A DNA stretch of 64,000 bases from the NCBI GenBank assembly GCA_963519845.1, contig CAUQNX010000001.1, positions 248,001-312,000 of the forward strand, read 5' to 3'. This document shows, piece after piece, positions 7,929-17,369 of this stretch; position 1 is the stretch's first letter, and each line of letters opens with the position of its first letter. This stretch comes from Moellerella sp963519845. GTDB taxonomy: Bacteria > Pseudomonadota > Gammaproteobacteria > Enterobacterales > Enterobacteriaceae. The position numbers and the translations under genes are program-made. The notes below the pieces were generated by a model that was given only the letters and a program-made list of their open reading frames with translations, did no database searches and had not been told where the DNA came from.

Positions 7929-9623
7929 ATGAAAACCTTTATTATCGCGGATAATGTACAAAACCCCGCTGCGGCTTTACTGGCTAGCTATGCCTTGAAA
8001 AGTTCGGCTAAAGAACAATCTTTAGAATTAGTTGATGATATTAATCAGGCTGAACTAATTATTATTGCTGGGGAGCGCGCCCCTGCCAATCTTGAACTCA
8101 CGGGTAAAAATGTCTACTTCAGTGCTATCGAACAGGCGATCCTTAACCCTGCTGAGGTAATTACCAACGCTAAAACAGATGCTAGTGTCTATTCAGCTGC
8201 TACTGCGCCCGCTGTAAATAAGGGTGTGATGAATATTCTGGCAGTGACTGCATGTCCGACAGGCGTTGCTCATACTTATATGTCTGCGGAAGCGCTGCAA
8301 GAAGAAGCCAAAAAACGTGGCTGGAATATCAAAGTAGAGACACGCGGATCTGTGGGCGTGGGTAATGAAATCAGTGCTGAAGAGATAGCTAAAGCCGATC
8401 TAGTAATTGTCGCTGCAGATATTGAAGTGAATGTCGATAAATTTGCGGGCTTACCCATGTACCGCACATCGACTAGTGCAGCGCTAAAGAAAACAGCGCA
8501 AGAGATGGATAAAGCACAGAAAGAAGCCGTCGTATTTCAGCCACAAGCGGCAGCATCGACTTCTGCAGCTAGTCAGAAAGGGGATAAACGCGGCGCTTAT
8601 CGCCATTTATTAACCGGTATCTCTTATATGTTACCCATGGTGGTTGCTGGAGGGTTAGCTACAGCTTTATCTTTTGCTTTTGGTTTGGATGCGGCCAGTG
8701 TAGAAGGCTCCTTGGCTTGGGCATTAAGCTTAATTGGCGGCGGCACTGCGCTTGCTTTGATGGTGCCAGTTCTTTCAGCCTATATTGCTTACTCCATCGC
8801 TGACCGTACAGGGCTCACGCCGGGTTTAGTCGGTGGTGTGCTTGCAACCACATTGGGAGCAGGATTTCTCGGTGGGATCATCTCAGGTTTTATTGCCGGT
8901 TACAGTGCTTATTTAGTCAGCTCAAAACTCAAGCTGCCTAAAACCATGGAAGCGTTAAAACCTATCTTATTAGTGCCATTAATTTCGACGCTAATCACTG
9001 GGTTATCGATGATTTATGTGATTGGTCATCCTGTGGCTTGGATTATGACTGGATTAACCAGCTGGCTGGCTACCATGGGAACCACTAATGCTATCATTTT
9101 GGGTGCTATTCTTGGTGCTATGATGTGCTCCGATATGGGTGGCCCTATTAATAAAGCGGCCTACGCATTTGGTGTTGGATTACTGAGTTCGCAGAGTTAT
9201 GGCTCTATGGCGGCGATTATGGCTGCGGGTATGGTGCCTCCATTAGCGATGGGGATCACTACATTAATTGCCCGTCATAAATTTGTTACCGCAGAAAGAG
9301 AAGCCGGAAAAACCGCATTAGTACTAGGTTGCTGTTTTATCTCTGAAGGTGCGATCCCTTTCGCAGCAAAAGACCCTATTCGAGTAATACCTAGCTGTCT
9401 TATCGGCGGAGCTATTACTGGTGCCATGGCTATGTACTTTGGTGTTAACTTAATGACCGCTCATGGTGGATTAATCATTATGTTATTCCCTAGCGCCATT
9501 AATTATACTGGCTACTTCTTACTCTCTATTGTTGTTGGTACTCTAGTTAGTGCATTGATTTATGCGGTTATTAAGAGACCAGTTGACCAAGAAACTCAGA
9601 ATATAATGGGAAAAATCGCTTAA
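7929..9623 (+). CDS. fruA: Fructose-specific PTS permease EIIB'BC
   Basis: A 564-residue inner-membrane permease (E. coli FruA is 563). The order is a degenerate EIIB' domain (about 1-90, no catalytic Cys), an EIIB domain with active Cys109 in VTACPTGVAHTYMS, then a multi-helix EIIC domain from about residue 225 (HLLTGISYMLPMVVAGG). EIIC carries the conserved GGPINKAAYAF and ISEGAIPFAAKDP motifs. It imports fructose as fructose 1-phosphate. It is the last gene of fruBKA, and a terminator follows 22 bases after its stop. Confidence 0.97.
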   Translation: MKTFIIADNVQNPAAALLASYALKSSAKEQSLELVDDINQAELIIIAGERAPANLELTGKNVYFSAIEQAILNPAEVITNAKTDASVYSAATAPAVNKGVMNILAVTACPTGVAHTYMSAEALQEEAKKRGWNIKVETRGSVGVGNEISAEEIAKADLVIVAADIEVNVDKFAGLPMYRTSTSAALKKTAQEMDKAQKEAVVFQPQAAASTSAASQKGDKRGAYRHLLTGISYMLPMVVAGGLATALSFAFGLDAASVEGSLAWALSLIGGGTALALMVPVLSAYIAYSIADRTGLTPGLVGGVLATTLGAGFLGGIISGFIAGYSAYLVSSKLKLPKTMEALKPILLVPLISTLITGLSMIYVIGHPVAWIMTGLTSWLATMGTTNAIILGAILGAMMCSDMGGPINKAAYAFGVGLLSSQSYGSMAAIMAAGMVPPLAMGITTLIARHKFVTAEREAGKTALVLGCCFISEGAIPFAAKDPIRVIPSCLIGGAITGAMAMYFGVNLMTAHGGLIIMLFPSAINYTGYFLLSIVVGTLVSALIYAVIKRPVDQETQNIMGKIA

Positions 9624-9645
9624 CTCACTATTATATTTTAAAATT

Positions 9646-9681
9646 AAAAGAGCTGATTTATAATTAAATCGGCTCTTTTTT
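9646..9681 (+). terminator. Rho-independent terminator of fruBKA
   Basis: AAGAGCTGATTTA pairs with TAAATCGGCTCTT (one G-U pair) around a short loop, followed by a T run at 9676-9681. Confidence 0.85.
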
Positions 9682-9905
9682 ATTGATGAAAATCATATAA
9701 TTTATTAATTGATATTTTAATTTAGGCTGCTATTTATATAAGAACAGTGATGTGAAATATAATCATTGACTCACTAACCCTTATAAGTAATTATCAAACC
9801 TACTGATCAAAATTAAAGAATAAAAAATTAACCACATAGCTAACTAGTTTATATTTGGCTTAATTATTTTATTCATCAGGGATAGCTTTACTATAAGGAG
9901 ATTTA

Positions 9906-10745
9906 GTGAAAGCATTACTCATATCATTATTAATGTTATTTACTGTAGGTTGTTCATCTAAAAAAAATATTATTAATAAAGGTGAATACTATATTAATAA
10001 TCAATTTACTGCCTCAGGACAAAATGAGCGTATTCGATTTTTAATTTTCCATTATACAGCAAGTGATTATACAGAATCCTTAGAGAAATTAACTAAAGGC
10101 CAAGTTAGCGCCCATTATTTACTTCCTCAACACCCCCAAACCAAAAACAATAAACCCATTATATTACAATTGGTTCCTGAACAAAAAAGAGCATGGCATG
10201 CAGGTGTTAGTTATTGGCAAGGCCGCAATAATATCAATGATACCTCTATTGGCATTGAAATTGTCAATAAAGGATTTACGGAACAGTCTGATGGTCGGTT
10301 TTGGTATCCTTATACAGAAAGTCAGATTAATGCGCTTACTGCCTTAGCGAAAGATATTATTAAAAGAAATCATATTCCCCCTGAAAATATTTTAGGTCAT
10401 AGCGATATTGCACCATTAAGAAAACAAGATCCCGGCTGGCTATTTCCGTGGAAAAGATTATCTCAAGTAGGTATAGGAGCTTGGCCAGATGAAGCAACGG
10501 TAACTCGCTATTTAGCTGGCCGCGCACCAAATAGTCCAGCCTCTGTGTTGGAAATTCAACAGACACTACAACTATATGGTTATAGTGAGATCCCACAATC
10601 TGCTATACTTGATAATGAAACGCGGCAAACTATTCGAGCCTTTCAAATGCATTTTAGACCAGCGAATATAAGCGGAAACCCAGATGCAGAAACTGAAGCT
10701 ATAGCAAAAGCATTAGTTGAAAAATATCGAAATAATAAAATCTAA
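9906..10745 (+). CDS. amiD: N-acetylmuramoyl-L-alanine amidase lipoprotein
   Basis: A 279-residue lipoprotein starting at GTG, preceded by AAGGAG at good distance. The lipobox is FTVGC (Cys16). An amidase_2 domain follows: FLIFHYTASDYTESLEKL, QLVPEQKRAWHAGVSYWQGR, DTSIGIEIVNKG and NILGHSDIAPLRKQDPG, which contain the zinc ligands and catalytic Glu. A C-terminal PG_binding_1 domain covers about residues 205-279 (AFQMHFRP). The protein aligns end to end with E. coli AmiD (276 residues), an outer-membrane enzyme that cleaves the MurNAc-L-Ala bond in muropeptides. It stands alone between fruBKA and gadB. Confidence 0.93.
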   Translation: MKALLISLLMLFTVGCSSKKNIINKGEYYINNQFTASGQNERIRFLIFHYTASDYTESLEKLTKGQVSAHYLLPQHPQTKNNKPIILQLVPEQKRAWHAGVSYWQGRNNINDTSIGIEIVNKGFTEQSDGRFWYPYTESQINALTALAKDIIKRNHIPPENILGHSDIAPLRKQDPGWLFPWKRLSQVGIGAWPDEATVTRYLAGRAPNSPASVLEIQQTLQLYGYSEIPQSAILDNETRQTIRAFQMHFRPANISGNPDAETEAIAKALVEKYRNNKI

Positions 10746-11109
10746 TAATACCGTTATAAATATTATATTATCTTATACCCTATTAATTATATTTCAATTG
10801 TAATAATAGGGTGATATCACATTTACCTATCAAGAACAAATCAATAACTTACATTAACAAAAAAATAAATCACCCATATAATGCGTATGAGAAACTTGAT
10901 TTAAAGACTCCTAATTAATCATATTGAGATATATTTAACAATCAATTTTTTTATATTATCCTATCTTTTTATGATTTTTATCATATAAATTTTCATCATC
11001 CGAACTCTTATTTTAAAATTAGGTTGTAAAGTTTGACTTTACTATCTAACATTAAATTAAGTTAATTATTAAAAAATAATTACTAACTTTAAAATATAAG
11101 AGGTTTGTC
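10746..11109. other. AT-rich intergenic region upstream of gadB
   Basis: About 360 bases without a gene. Two small palindromes stand out: TATGATTTTTATCATA at 10970-10985 and GTAAAG-N5-CTTTAC at 11026-11042, the latter overlapping a TTGACT that could be a -35. CCCTATTA pairs with TAATAGGG just after amiD and may be a weak terminator. I could not find a convincing match to the E. coli GadE box, so the regulator is unknown. Confidence 0.45.
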
Positions 11110-12510
11110 ATGAATAAAAAGTCAAAACTATCAAGTTATGATGGGTTAGATGATACTTATGCGTCCGTTGATCTATCTTTATCATTACCAAAAGAAAAAT
11201 TTCCTGATATTGAACGTGACCCTCGTAATGTTTTTAATGCTGTACGTGATGAATTAATGCTTGATGGCAATTCCCGACAAAACTTAGCCACATTCTGCCA
11301 AACTTGGGTTGATGATGAAATTCGTGATTTGATGGATTTATCCATTGATAAAAACATGATCGATAAAGACGAATATCCTCAAACCGCAGAGATTGAAGCT
11401 CGCTGTGTGAATATGCTAGCTGATTTGTGGCACTCACCAACGCCAACGAGCACTATGGGTTGTTCAACAATAGGCTCTTCAGAAGCGGCGATGTTGGGCG
11501 GACTAGCGCTTAAATGGCAATGGCGTAAAAAACGCACGGCTGAAGGTAAATCAACTGATAAACCCAATTTGATTTGTGGCCCTGTGCAAATTTGCTGGCA
11601 TAAATTTGCCCGTTATTTCGATGTTGAATTACGCGAAATTCCACTCGAAGGTGATCGCCTGATCATGAGCCCAGAAGAGGTTCTTAAACGTGTTGATGAA
11701 AACACTATCGGCGTAGTCCCTACAATGGGTGTTACCTTTACCTGCCAGTATGAACCTGTTAAAGCAGTACACGATGCCCTTGATAAATTACAACAAGAGA
11801 CTGGATTAGATATTCCTATTCACGTAGATGGTGCCAGTGGCGGCTTCCTCGCACCCTTCTGTGCGCCAGATATTGAGTGGGACTTCCGCTTGCCACGCGT
11901 AAAATCAATTAACGCCTCTGGTCATAAATTTGGTCTAGCTCCTCTTGGTGCTGGCTGGGTTGTTTGGCGTGAAGCATCAGATTTACCTGAAGAACTGGTA
12001 TTTAATGTTAACTACCTTGGTGGGAACATGCCCACTTTTGCCCTGAACTTCTCTCGCCCTGGCGGCCAAATAATTGCTCAGTATTATAATTTCCTCCGTC
12101 TTGGCCGTGAAGGATATGCAAAAATCCACAATGCTTGTTATAGAACAGCCCAATATTTGGCTGATGAGATAGCAAAACTCGGTCCTTTTGATATTATTTT
12201 TGATGGTGATAGTCAAAAAGGTATCCCAGCGCTAGCTTGGAAATTAAAAGAAAACTCAGCGATTGGCGGTTATACACTGTATGACTTAGCAGATCGATTA
12301 CGCAGCCGTGGCTGGCAAGTTCCAGCTTACTCTATGCCAGCACAACGTGAAGACTTAGTTGTCCAACGTATTCTTGTTCGTCATGGTGTCAGCTATGACC
12401 TCGGTAGTCTGCTAATCGCCGATATCAAACGTGCTCTCGATTACTTCGAAAAACATCCTGTCAGTAATCCGCTGTCGGCTCAAGAGGCTGGTGGATTTAA
12501 TCACAGTTAA
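11110..12510 (+). CDS. gadB: Glutamate decarboxylase
   Basis: A PLP enzyme of 466 residues, exactly the E. coli GadB length and similar over its whole length. It converts glutamate to GABA plus CO2, consuming a cytosolic proton. The PLP lysine is Lys273 in INASGHKFGLAPLG, with HVDGASGGFLAPF and GSSEAAMLGG binding the cofactor. The C-terminus is GGFNHS, so the penultimate residue is His465, the position that in E. coli GadB forms the aldimine-blocking adduct at neutral pH. This suggests the same pH-gated autoinhibition. gadC follows on the same strand after a hairpin. Together they form the glutamate-dependent acid-resistance system. Confidence 0.96.
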   Translation: MNKKSKLSSYDGLDDTYASVDLSLSLPKEKFPDIERDPRNVFNAVRDELMLDGNSRQNLATFCQTWVDDEIRDLMDLSIDKNMIDKDEYPQTAEIEARCVNMLADLWHSPTPTSTMGCSTIGSSEAAMLGGLALKWQWRKKRTAEGKSTDKPNLICGPVQICWHKFARYFDVELREIPLEGDRLIMSPEEVLKRVDENTIGVVPTMGVTFTCQYEPVKAVHDALDKLQQETGLDIPIHVDGASGGFLAPFCAPDIEWDFRLPRVKSINASGHKFGLAPLGAGWVVWREASDLPEELVFNVNYLGGNMPTFALNFSRPGGQIIAQYYNFLRLGREGYAKIHNACYRTAQYLADEIAKLGPFDIIFDGDSQKGIPALAWKLKENSAIGGYTLYDLADRLRSRGWQVPAYSMPAQREDLVVQRILVRHGVSYDLGSLLIADIKRALDYFEKHPVSNPLSAQEAGGFNHS

Positions 12511-12551
12511 TATTTGATGTAATTAATATAATTACACAATACCAAAGATCT

Positions 12552-12580
12552 GGAGTGGCTTATTTTAGCCACTCCTACTT
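12552..12580 (+). terminator. Hairpin between gadB and gadC
   Basis: GGAGTGGCT at 12552-12560 pairs perfectly with AGCCACTCC at 12567-12575 around TATTTT. The following bases (TACTT) make a poor U tract, so it may be a partial terminator or an mRNA-stabilising hairpin that lowers gadC relative to gadB. Confidence 0.6.
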
Positions 12581-12671
12581 GAGCAATACATAATACTTTC
12601 TGATTTAACCTTCCAATTTTATTTCCTGGCTAAGGTTTAAGTTTGTGGGTGTTTTTTGGAGGAGAATTGTC

Positions 12672-14231
12672 ATGGCTACAACGACAACAACTAGCTCTTC
12701 GGCTAATCAATTATCTTTACTCGGTTTTTTTGCCATCACAGCCTCAATGGTAATGGCCGTCTATGAATATCCAACTTTCGCAACCTCAGGTTTTAGCTTA
12801 GTTTTCTTCCTGCTACTTGGCGGAATACTCTGGTTTATTCCTGTCGGTCTATGCGCTGCTGAAATGGCGACCGTCGAAGGATGGGAAGAGGGAGGCGTAT
12901 TTACTTGGGTCTCTAATACACTGGGTGAAAAATGGGGATTTGCCGCTATCTCATTTGGCTATCTGCAAATTGCAGTTGGTTTTATTCCCATGCTCTATTT
13001 CGTACTGGGCGCTTTATCTTATATTTTAAACTGGCCTGAACTAAATAGTGATCCCATCACCAAAACTATTGCGGGGCTGGTCATCCTTTGGGGATTAGCA
13101 TTTACCCAATTTGGTGGGACGAAATATACCGCCCAAATCGCTAAAATCGGCTTTTTTGCTGGTATTTTGCTGCCTGCTGCCGTTCTGGTTGTATTAGCTA
13201 TCGGCTATTTAACCAGTGGCGCACCTTTGGCAATCGAAATGAATGCCTCAACATTTTTCCCTGACTTTACGCAAATCGGTACTTTGGTTGTTTTCGTCGC
13301 CTTTATTTTAAGCTATATGGGTGTTGAAGCCTCAGCTACTCACGTTAATGAGATGAAAAACCCCGGACGTGACTACCCGATTGCCATGCTGCTCCTAATG
13401 GTCGCTGCAATTTGCTTAAGCTCTATCGGTGGTCTCTCTGTTGCATCAGTTATCCCACACAATGAGATCAATCTATCTGCAGGTGTTGTACAAACATTTA
13501 ATGTGCTGATTACCCATTACGGCCCGGGCTTTGAGTGGGCGGTGCGTATTATTGCTGCTTTACTGCTGTTAGGTGTATTGGCAGAAATCGCTTCTTGGAT
13601 TGTCGGCCCTTCCCGCGGTATGTATGTCACTGCACAAAAAGGGATTCTTCCAGCTAAGTTTAGTAAAGTAAATAAAAATGGCGTACCTGTCGCTCTGGTT
13701 ATTTCTCAGTTATTAATAACCACTCTGGCACTGATCGTCCTGACCAACTCAGGTGGTGGCAACAATATGTCCTTCCTGATTGCTCTGTCGCTGACGGTTG
13801 TTATTTATCTTTGTAGCTACTTCATGCTATTTCTTGGGTATATCCAATTAGTTCGCAAACAACCTGAGAAAAAACGAGCTTTCCATGTTCCCGGTGGCAA
13901 CACTTTCAAGGTTCTTATCGCAACTGTTGGTCTGATCATTTCAATACTGGCTTTCGTTGTCTCATTCTTTCCACCTAGCTCATTGCCGGGTAGTGGAGCT
14001 AGCGAATCCTACGTTGAACTCTTAGTGATAAGCTTCCTGATTGTCTTGTCTATCCCATTTATTATCTATGGGTTACATGATAAAAAGGGTAAAACAACTA
14101 ACGCTAAATTGGTGCATATCAAGTCACATAATGCGCCAAAAGGTCACTTCTTTATCCATCCGCGCGCACGTTCAACCCATCATTTTATTGTTGATGATGA
14201 GATTGATAGCAATAATGGAAAAGGAAAGTAG
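12672..14231 (+). CDS. gadC: Glutamate:GABA antiporter
   Basis: An APC-superfamily inner-membrane antiporter of 519 residues that brings in glutamate in exchange for GABA, completing the GadB cycle. The start MATTTTTSSSANQLSLLGFF has a strong RBS (GGAGGAG) and matches the E. coli GadC N-terminus. An earlier in-frame Met nine codons upstream would swallow the RBS. Twelve hydrophobic segments follow, with VYEYPTFATSGFS in TM1 and ILSYMGVEASATHVNEM. The C-terminal tail NAPKGHFFIHPRARS is the C-plug that in E. coli closes the channel at neutral pH. Both partners of the couple therefore keep their pH gates. Confidence 0.96.
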   Translation: MATTTTTSSSANQLSLLGFFAITASMVMAVYEYPTFATSGFSLVFFLLLGGILWFIPVGLCAAEMATVEGWEEGGVFTWVSNTLGEKWGFAAISFGYLQIAVGFIPMLYFVLGALSYILNWPELNSDPITKTIAGLVILWGLAFTQFGGTKYTAQIAKIGFFAGILLPAAVLVVLAIGYLTSGAPLAIEMNASTFFPDFTQIGTLVVFVAFILSYMGVEASATHVNEMKNPGRDYPIAMLLLMVAAICLSSIGGLSVASVIPHNEINLSAGVVQTFNVLITHYGPGFEWAVRIIAALLLLGVLAEIASWIVGPSRGMYVTAQKGILPAKFSKVNKNGVPVALVISQLLITTLALIVLTNSGGGNNMSFLIALSLTVVIYLCSYFMLFLGYIQLVRKQPEKKRAFHVPGGNTFKVLIATVGLIISILAFVVSFFPPSSLPGSGASESYVELLVISFLIVLSIPFIIYGLHDKKGKTTNAKLVHIKSHNAPKGHFFIHPRARSTHHFIVDDEIDSNNGKGK

Positions 14232-14246
14232 TTACTTATAATAAAT

Positions 14247-14285
14247 AAAAAAATCGCCTCGGCTAATTTAGCAGAGGCGATTTTT
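14247..14285. terminator. Bidirectional terminator between gadC and cysS
   Basis: AAAATCGCCTC pairs with GAGGCGATTTT around a short internal loop, with T runs on both strands. It lies between two convergent genes. Confidence 0.9.
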
Positions 14286-14332
14286 ATTGTATTTAGAATT
14301 AAATTAGTTCACTCAAGCAGCAAAAAAATCAA

Positions 14333-15724
14333 TTACTTACGACGCCAGATTGTCCCTTCCGCATTATCTTCTAGCACAATTCCCATATCAGTCAGTTGAC
14401 CACGCGCAGAATCGGCTAATGCCCAATCTTTATTTTTACGTGCATCAATACGCTGTTGGATAAGTGCTTCAATCTTAGCGACTTCACCTTCATCAGCTTG
14501 AGCACCACTTTGCAGGAATTGCTCAGGATCTTGCTCTAATAAGCCCAAAACACCAGCTAAAATACGCATTTCAGCCGCTAATGCGCTAGCTGCAATCATA
14601 TCTTCGCCTTTCAGACGATTAATCTCGCGCACCATATCAAACAGAACTGAATAGGCTTCTGGTGTATTAAAATCGTCATTCATCGCTTCAAGGAAACGGG
14701 TTTTAAACTGCTCGCCGCCCGCAGGAGCAACAGTAGAATCAGTGCCGCGCAAAGCTGTGTAGAGACGCTCTAAAGCCGTTCTTGCCTGCTTGAGATTCTC
14801 TTCGGTGTAGTTAAGCTGGCTACGATAATGCCCTGAGAGTAAAAAATAACGCACAGTTTCAGCATCGTAATATTCAAGGACATCACGGATGGTAAAGAAA
14901 TTATTCAATGATTTAGACATTTTTTCTTTGTCGACCATCACCATGCCTGAGTGCATCCAGTAATTAACAAAAGGACCATCATGAGCACAAGTTGACTGTG
15001 CTATCTCATTTTCATGATGTGGGAACATAAGATCCGCGCCACCGCCATGAATATCAAAATGGCTTCCTAGCTGCTTACTGTTCATCGCAGAACACTCAAT
15101 ATGCCAACCAGGGCGCCCTTCTCCCCACGGTGAAGGCCAGCTTGGCTCACCCGCTTTCGACATTTTCCATAATACAAAATCCATCGGATTGCGTTTAACA
15201 TCAGCAATTTCAACACGCGCACCCGCTTGAAGCTGTTCTAAATCTTGACGAGAGAGCAAACCATAATCGCTATCAGTGCTGACTTCAAACATCACATCGC
15301 CGTTATCGGCAACATAAGCATGTTTACGCTCAAGCAGCCGTTCTGTTAACTCAATAATTTCAGCGATATGGCGAGTTGCTCTTGGCTCTGAATCTGGACG
15401 TAAAAGATTAAGCGCGTCAAAATCCTTGTGCATTTCAGCCAACATACGGTTGGTTAATGACTCAACCGTTTCGTTATTTTCTATCGCACGTTTAATGATT
15501 TTATCGTCAATATCGGTGACATTACGCACATAATTAAGATCATAACCTAGGTAGCGTAAATAACGGCTGATGGCATCAAAGGCGACAAAAGTGCGACCAT
15601 GGCCAATGTGACACAGATCGTAGATTGTAATACCACACACGTACATCCCTATTTTGCCCGCATGAATAGGTTTAAATTCTTCTTTTTGACGGCTGAGTGT
15701 ATTAAAAATCTGTAGCATCGACAT
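14333..15724 (-). CDS. cysS: Cysteinyl-tRNA synthetase
   Basis: A class I aminoacyl-tRNA synthetase of 463 residues that charges tRNA-Cys. Motifs are the HIGH region in CGITIYDLCHIGHGRTF (Cys is also a zinc ligand), the zinc site in WHIECSAMNSKQLG, HHENEIAQS, and KMSKS in DKEKMSKSLNNFF. The start may be Met1 or Met3 (MSMLQ or MLQ); E. coli CysS corresponds to the shorter form. The gene is divergent from ppiB across 268 bases. Confidence 0.97.
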   Translation of the reverse strand: MSMLQIFNTLSRQKEEFKPIHAGKIGMYVCGITIYDLCHIGHGRTFVAFDAISRYLRYLGYDLNYVRNVTDIDDKIIKRAIENNETVESLTNRMLAEMHKDFDALNLLRPDSEPRATRHIAEIIELTERLLERKHAYVADNGDVMFEVSTDSDYGLLSRQDLEQLQAGARVEIADVKRNPMDFVLWKMSKAGEPSWPSPWGEGRPGWHIECSAMNSKQLGSHFDIHGGGADLMFPHHENEIAQSTCAHDGPFVNYWMHSGMVMVDKEKMSKSLNNFFTIRDVLEYYDAETVRYFLLSGHYRSQLNYTEENLKQARTALERLYTALRGTDSTVAPAGGEQFKTRFLEAMNDDFNTPEAYSVLFDMVREINRLKGEDMIAASALAAEMRILAGVLGLLEQDPEQFLQSGAQADEGEVAKIEALIQQRIDARKNKDWALADSARGQLTDMGIVLEDNAEGTIWRRK

Positions 15725-15992
15725 TATTCCGTTTATTAGCTATTTGTATGATTTATTAGACGTTGATTATAAATCATGGCGCTTATATAAGCACCTGTAT
15801 AATCAAGATCTCTTATTCCGTTGCTCATAAAGATGCTATTGAAACCCGATCTTCTTGAGATTGCAAGATGCAGAATCTGTTTTATTCTCCTGTGCAGAAT
15901 TGCTGACTCGCCGTCACATCTATGATATAAACTTTCAGAGCACAGCGTCCTTACAATGGACGAATAAATAACAATTATTCAGGAAAGCTATT

Positions 15993-16487
15993 ATGGTTAC
16001 TTTTCATACAAATCACGGTGATATCGTTATTAAGACTTTAGATGACAAAGCACCAGTGACCGTAGAGAACTTTTTAAGCTACTGCCGTGAAGGCTTCTAT
16101 AGCAATACGATTTTTCATCGTGTGATCAATGGCTTTATGATCCAATGTGGCGGATTTGAGCCCGGCATGAATGAAAAGAAAGCAAAGGCACCTATTAAGA
16201 ACGAAGCTAACAACGGCGTAAAAAATCTGCGTGGCACGCTAGCGATGGCGCGTACCAATGATCCACACTCAGCTTCAGCGCAATTTTTCATTAACGTTGT
16301 TGATAATGACTTCTTAAACTTCCGCTCAGAACGTCCTGACGGTTGGGGCTACTGCGTATTTGCTGAAGTCGTTGAAGGTATGGATGTTGTTGATAAAATC
16401 AAAGGCGTATCTACTGGCCGTAGCGGTATGCACCAAGATGTTCCTCGTGAAGATGTTATCATTGAAAGCGTCACAGTAAGCGAATAA
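15993..16487 (+). CDS. ppiB: Cytosolic peptidyl-prolyl cis-trans isomerase B (cyclophilin)
   Basis: A single-domain cyclophilin of 164 residues with no signal peptide, equal in length to E. coli PpiB. It speeds isomerisation of X-Pro peptide bonds in the cytosol. The active-site signature is FHRVINGFMIQCGGF, with LAMARTNDPHSASAQFFINV and the Trp-containing DGWGYCVFAEVVEG loop. The stop is 12 bases before lpxH, so the two are probably co-transcribed, as in E. coli. Confidence 0.97.
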   Translation: MVTFHTNHGDIVIKTLDDKAPVTVENFLSYCREGFYSNTIFHRVINGFMIQCGGFEPGMNEKKAKAPIKNEANNGVKNLRGTLAMARTNDPHSASAQFFINVVDNDFLNFRSERPDGWGYCVFAEVVEGMDVVDKIKGVSTGRSGMHQDVPREDVIIESVTVSE

Positions 16488-16499
16488 TTTAGTTTATTT

Positions 16500-17222
16500 A
16501 TGACGACACTGATAATTGCAGATTTGCATTTAAGTGAAGACGAGCCGGCGATCACTGCCGGCTTTATCCGTTTTATTCATCAACAAGCAATACACGCTAA
16601 ACAACTCTATATTTTGGGCGATTTTTTTAATTATTGGATCGGAGATGATGATCCAAATCCCTTACATCAGCAGGTTGCAGAAGCGCTTAATTTATTAAAA
16701 CAACGAAATATTCCCTGTTATTTTATTCATGGGAATCGTGATTTTCTATTAGGCCAGCGCTACGCCAAACGCTGTGGCATGCAGCTCCTCCCGCAAGAGA
16801 CACTGATTGAATCCCATGGACATCAAGTGCTTATTCTCCATGGTGATACCTTATGTACCGATGATGTAGCCTATCAAGCCTATCGCAAAAAAGTGTATAC
16901 CCCTTGGATTCAACGCCTATTTCTACTACTTCCACTGTTTATCCGTCGACGTATAGCGCAAAAAATGCGCCAAAACAGCCAAAGTAGTAGTAATCGAAAA
17001 CCAGAATCTATTATGGATGTGAATCAACAAGCTGTTATTAATGAATTACAAAAATATAAAACGAGTTGGATGATCCACGGCCATACTCATCGTCCCGCTA
17101 TCCATCAAATCAATATCGATGGTCAGCCCCATTATCGCGGTGTTTTAGGTGCTTGGCATCATGAAGGCTCAGCATTTGTGATTAATGAACAAGGCATTGA
17201 GCTGATTTTCTTTCCCTTTTAA
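16500..17222 (+). CDS. lpxH: UDP-2,3-diacylglucosamine pyrophosphatase
   Basis: A 240-residue calcineurin-like metallophosphoesterase. It hydrolyses UDP-2,3-diacylglucosamine to lipid X and UMP, the fourth step of lipid A synthesis, at the inner face of the inner membrane. Metal-binding motifs appear in order: ADLHLSED (DxH), GDFFNYWIGDDD, GNRDFLLG (GNxD), HGDTLCTDD and HGHTHRP. The basic hydrophobic stretch QRLFLLLPLFIRRRIAQKMR is the lid insertion that contacts acyl chains in LpxH. It directly follows ppiB. Confidence 0.96.
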   Translation: MTTLIIADLHLSEDEPAITAGFIRFIHQQAIHAKQLYILGDFFNYWIGDDDPNPLHQQVAEALNLLKQRNIPCYFIHGNRDFLLGQRYAKRCGMQLLPQETLIESHGHQVLILHGDTLCTDDVAYQAYRKKVYTPWIQRLFLLLPLFIRRRIAQKMRQNSQSSSNRKPESIMDVNQQAVINELQKYKTSWMIHGHTHRPAIHQINIDGQPHYRGVLGAWHHEGSAFVINEQGIELIFFPF

Positions 17223-17273
17223 CTCCCCCCTATTGTCACTATTTCAACCTACTATCTTATGGCTAATATCTTT

Positions 17274-17289
17274 ACGCAAACGTTTCCCT
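17274..17289. promoter_or_regulatory. PurR operator of purEK
   Basis: ACGCAAACGTTTCCCT matches the PurR consensus (ACGCAAACGTTTTCNT) at nearly all positions. It lies 80 bases before the purE start at 17370 and inside an in-frame 5' extension that is therefore unlikely to be translated. Confidence 0.9.
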
Positions 17290-17369
17290 TGCCGATTTTG
17301 CGTGATATCATCCCTATACTGAATCTATTTTCCACTGTATCTGCTTTTTATACAGGAGCACCTCATCAA

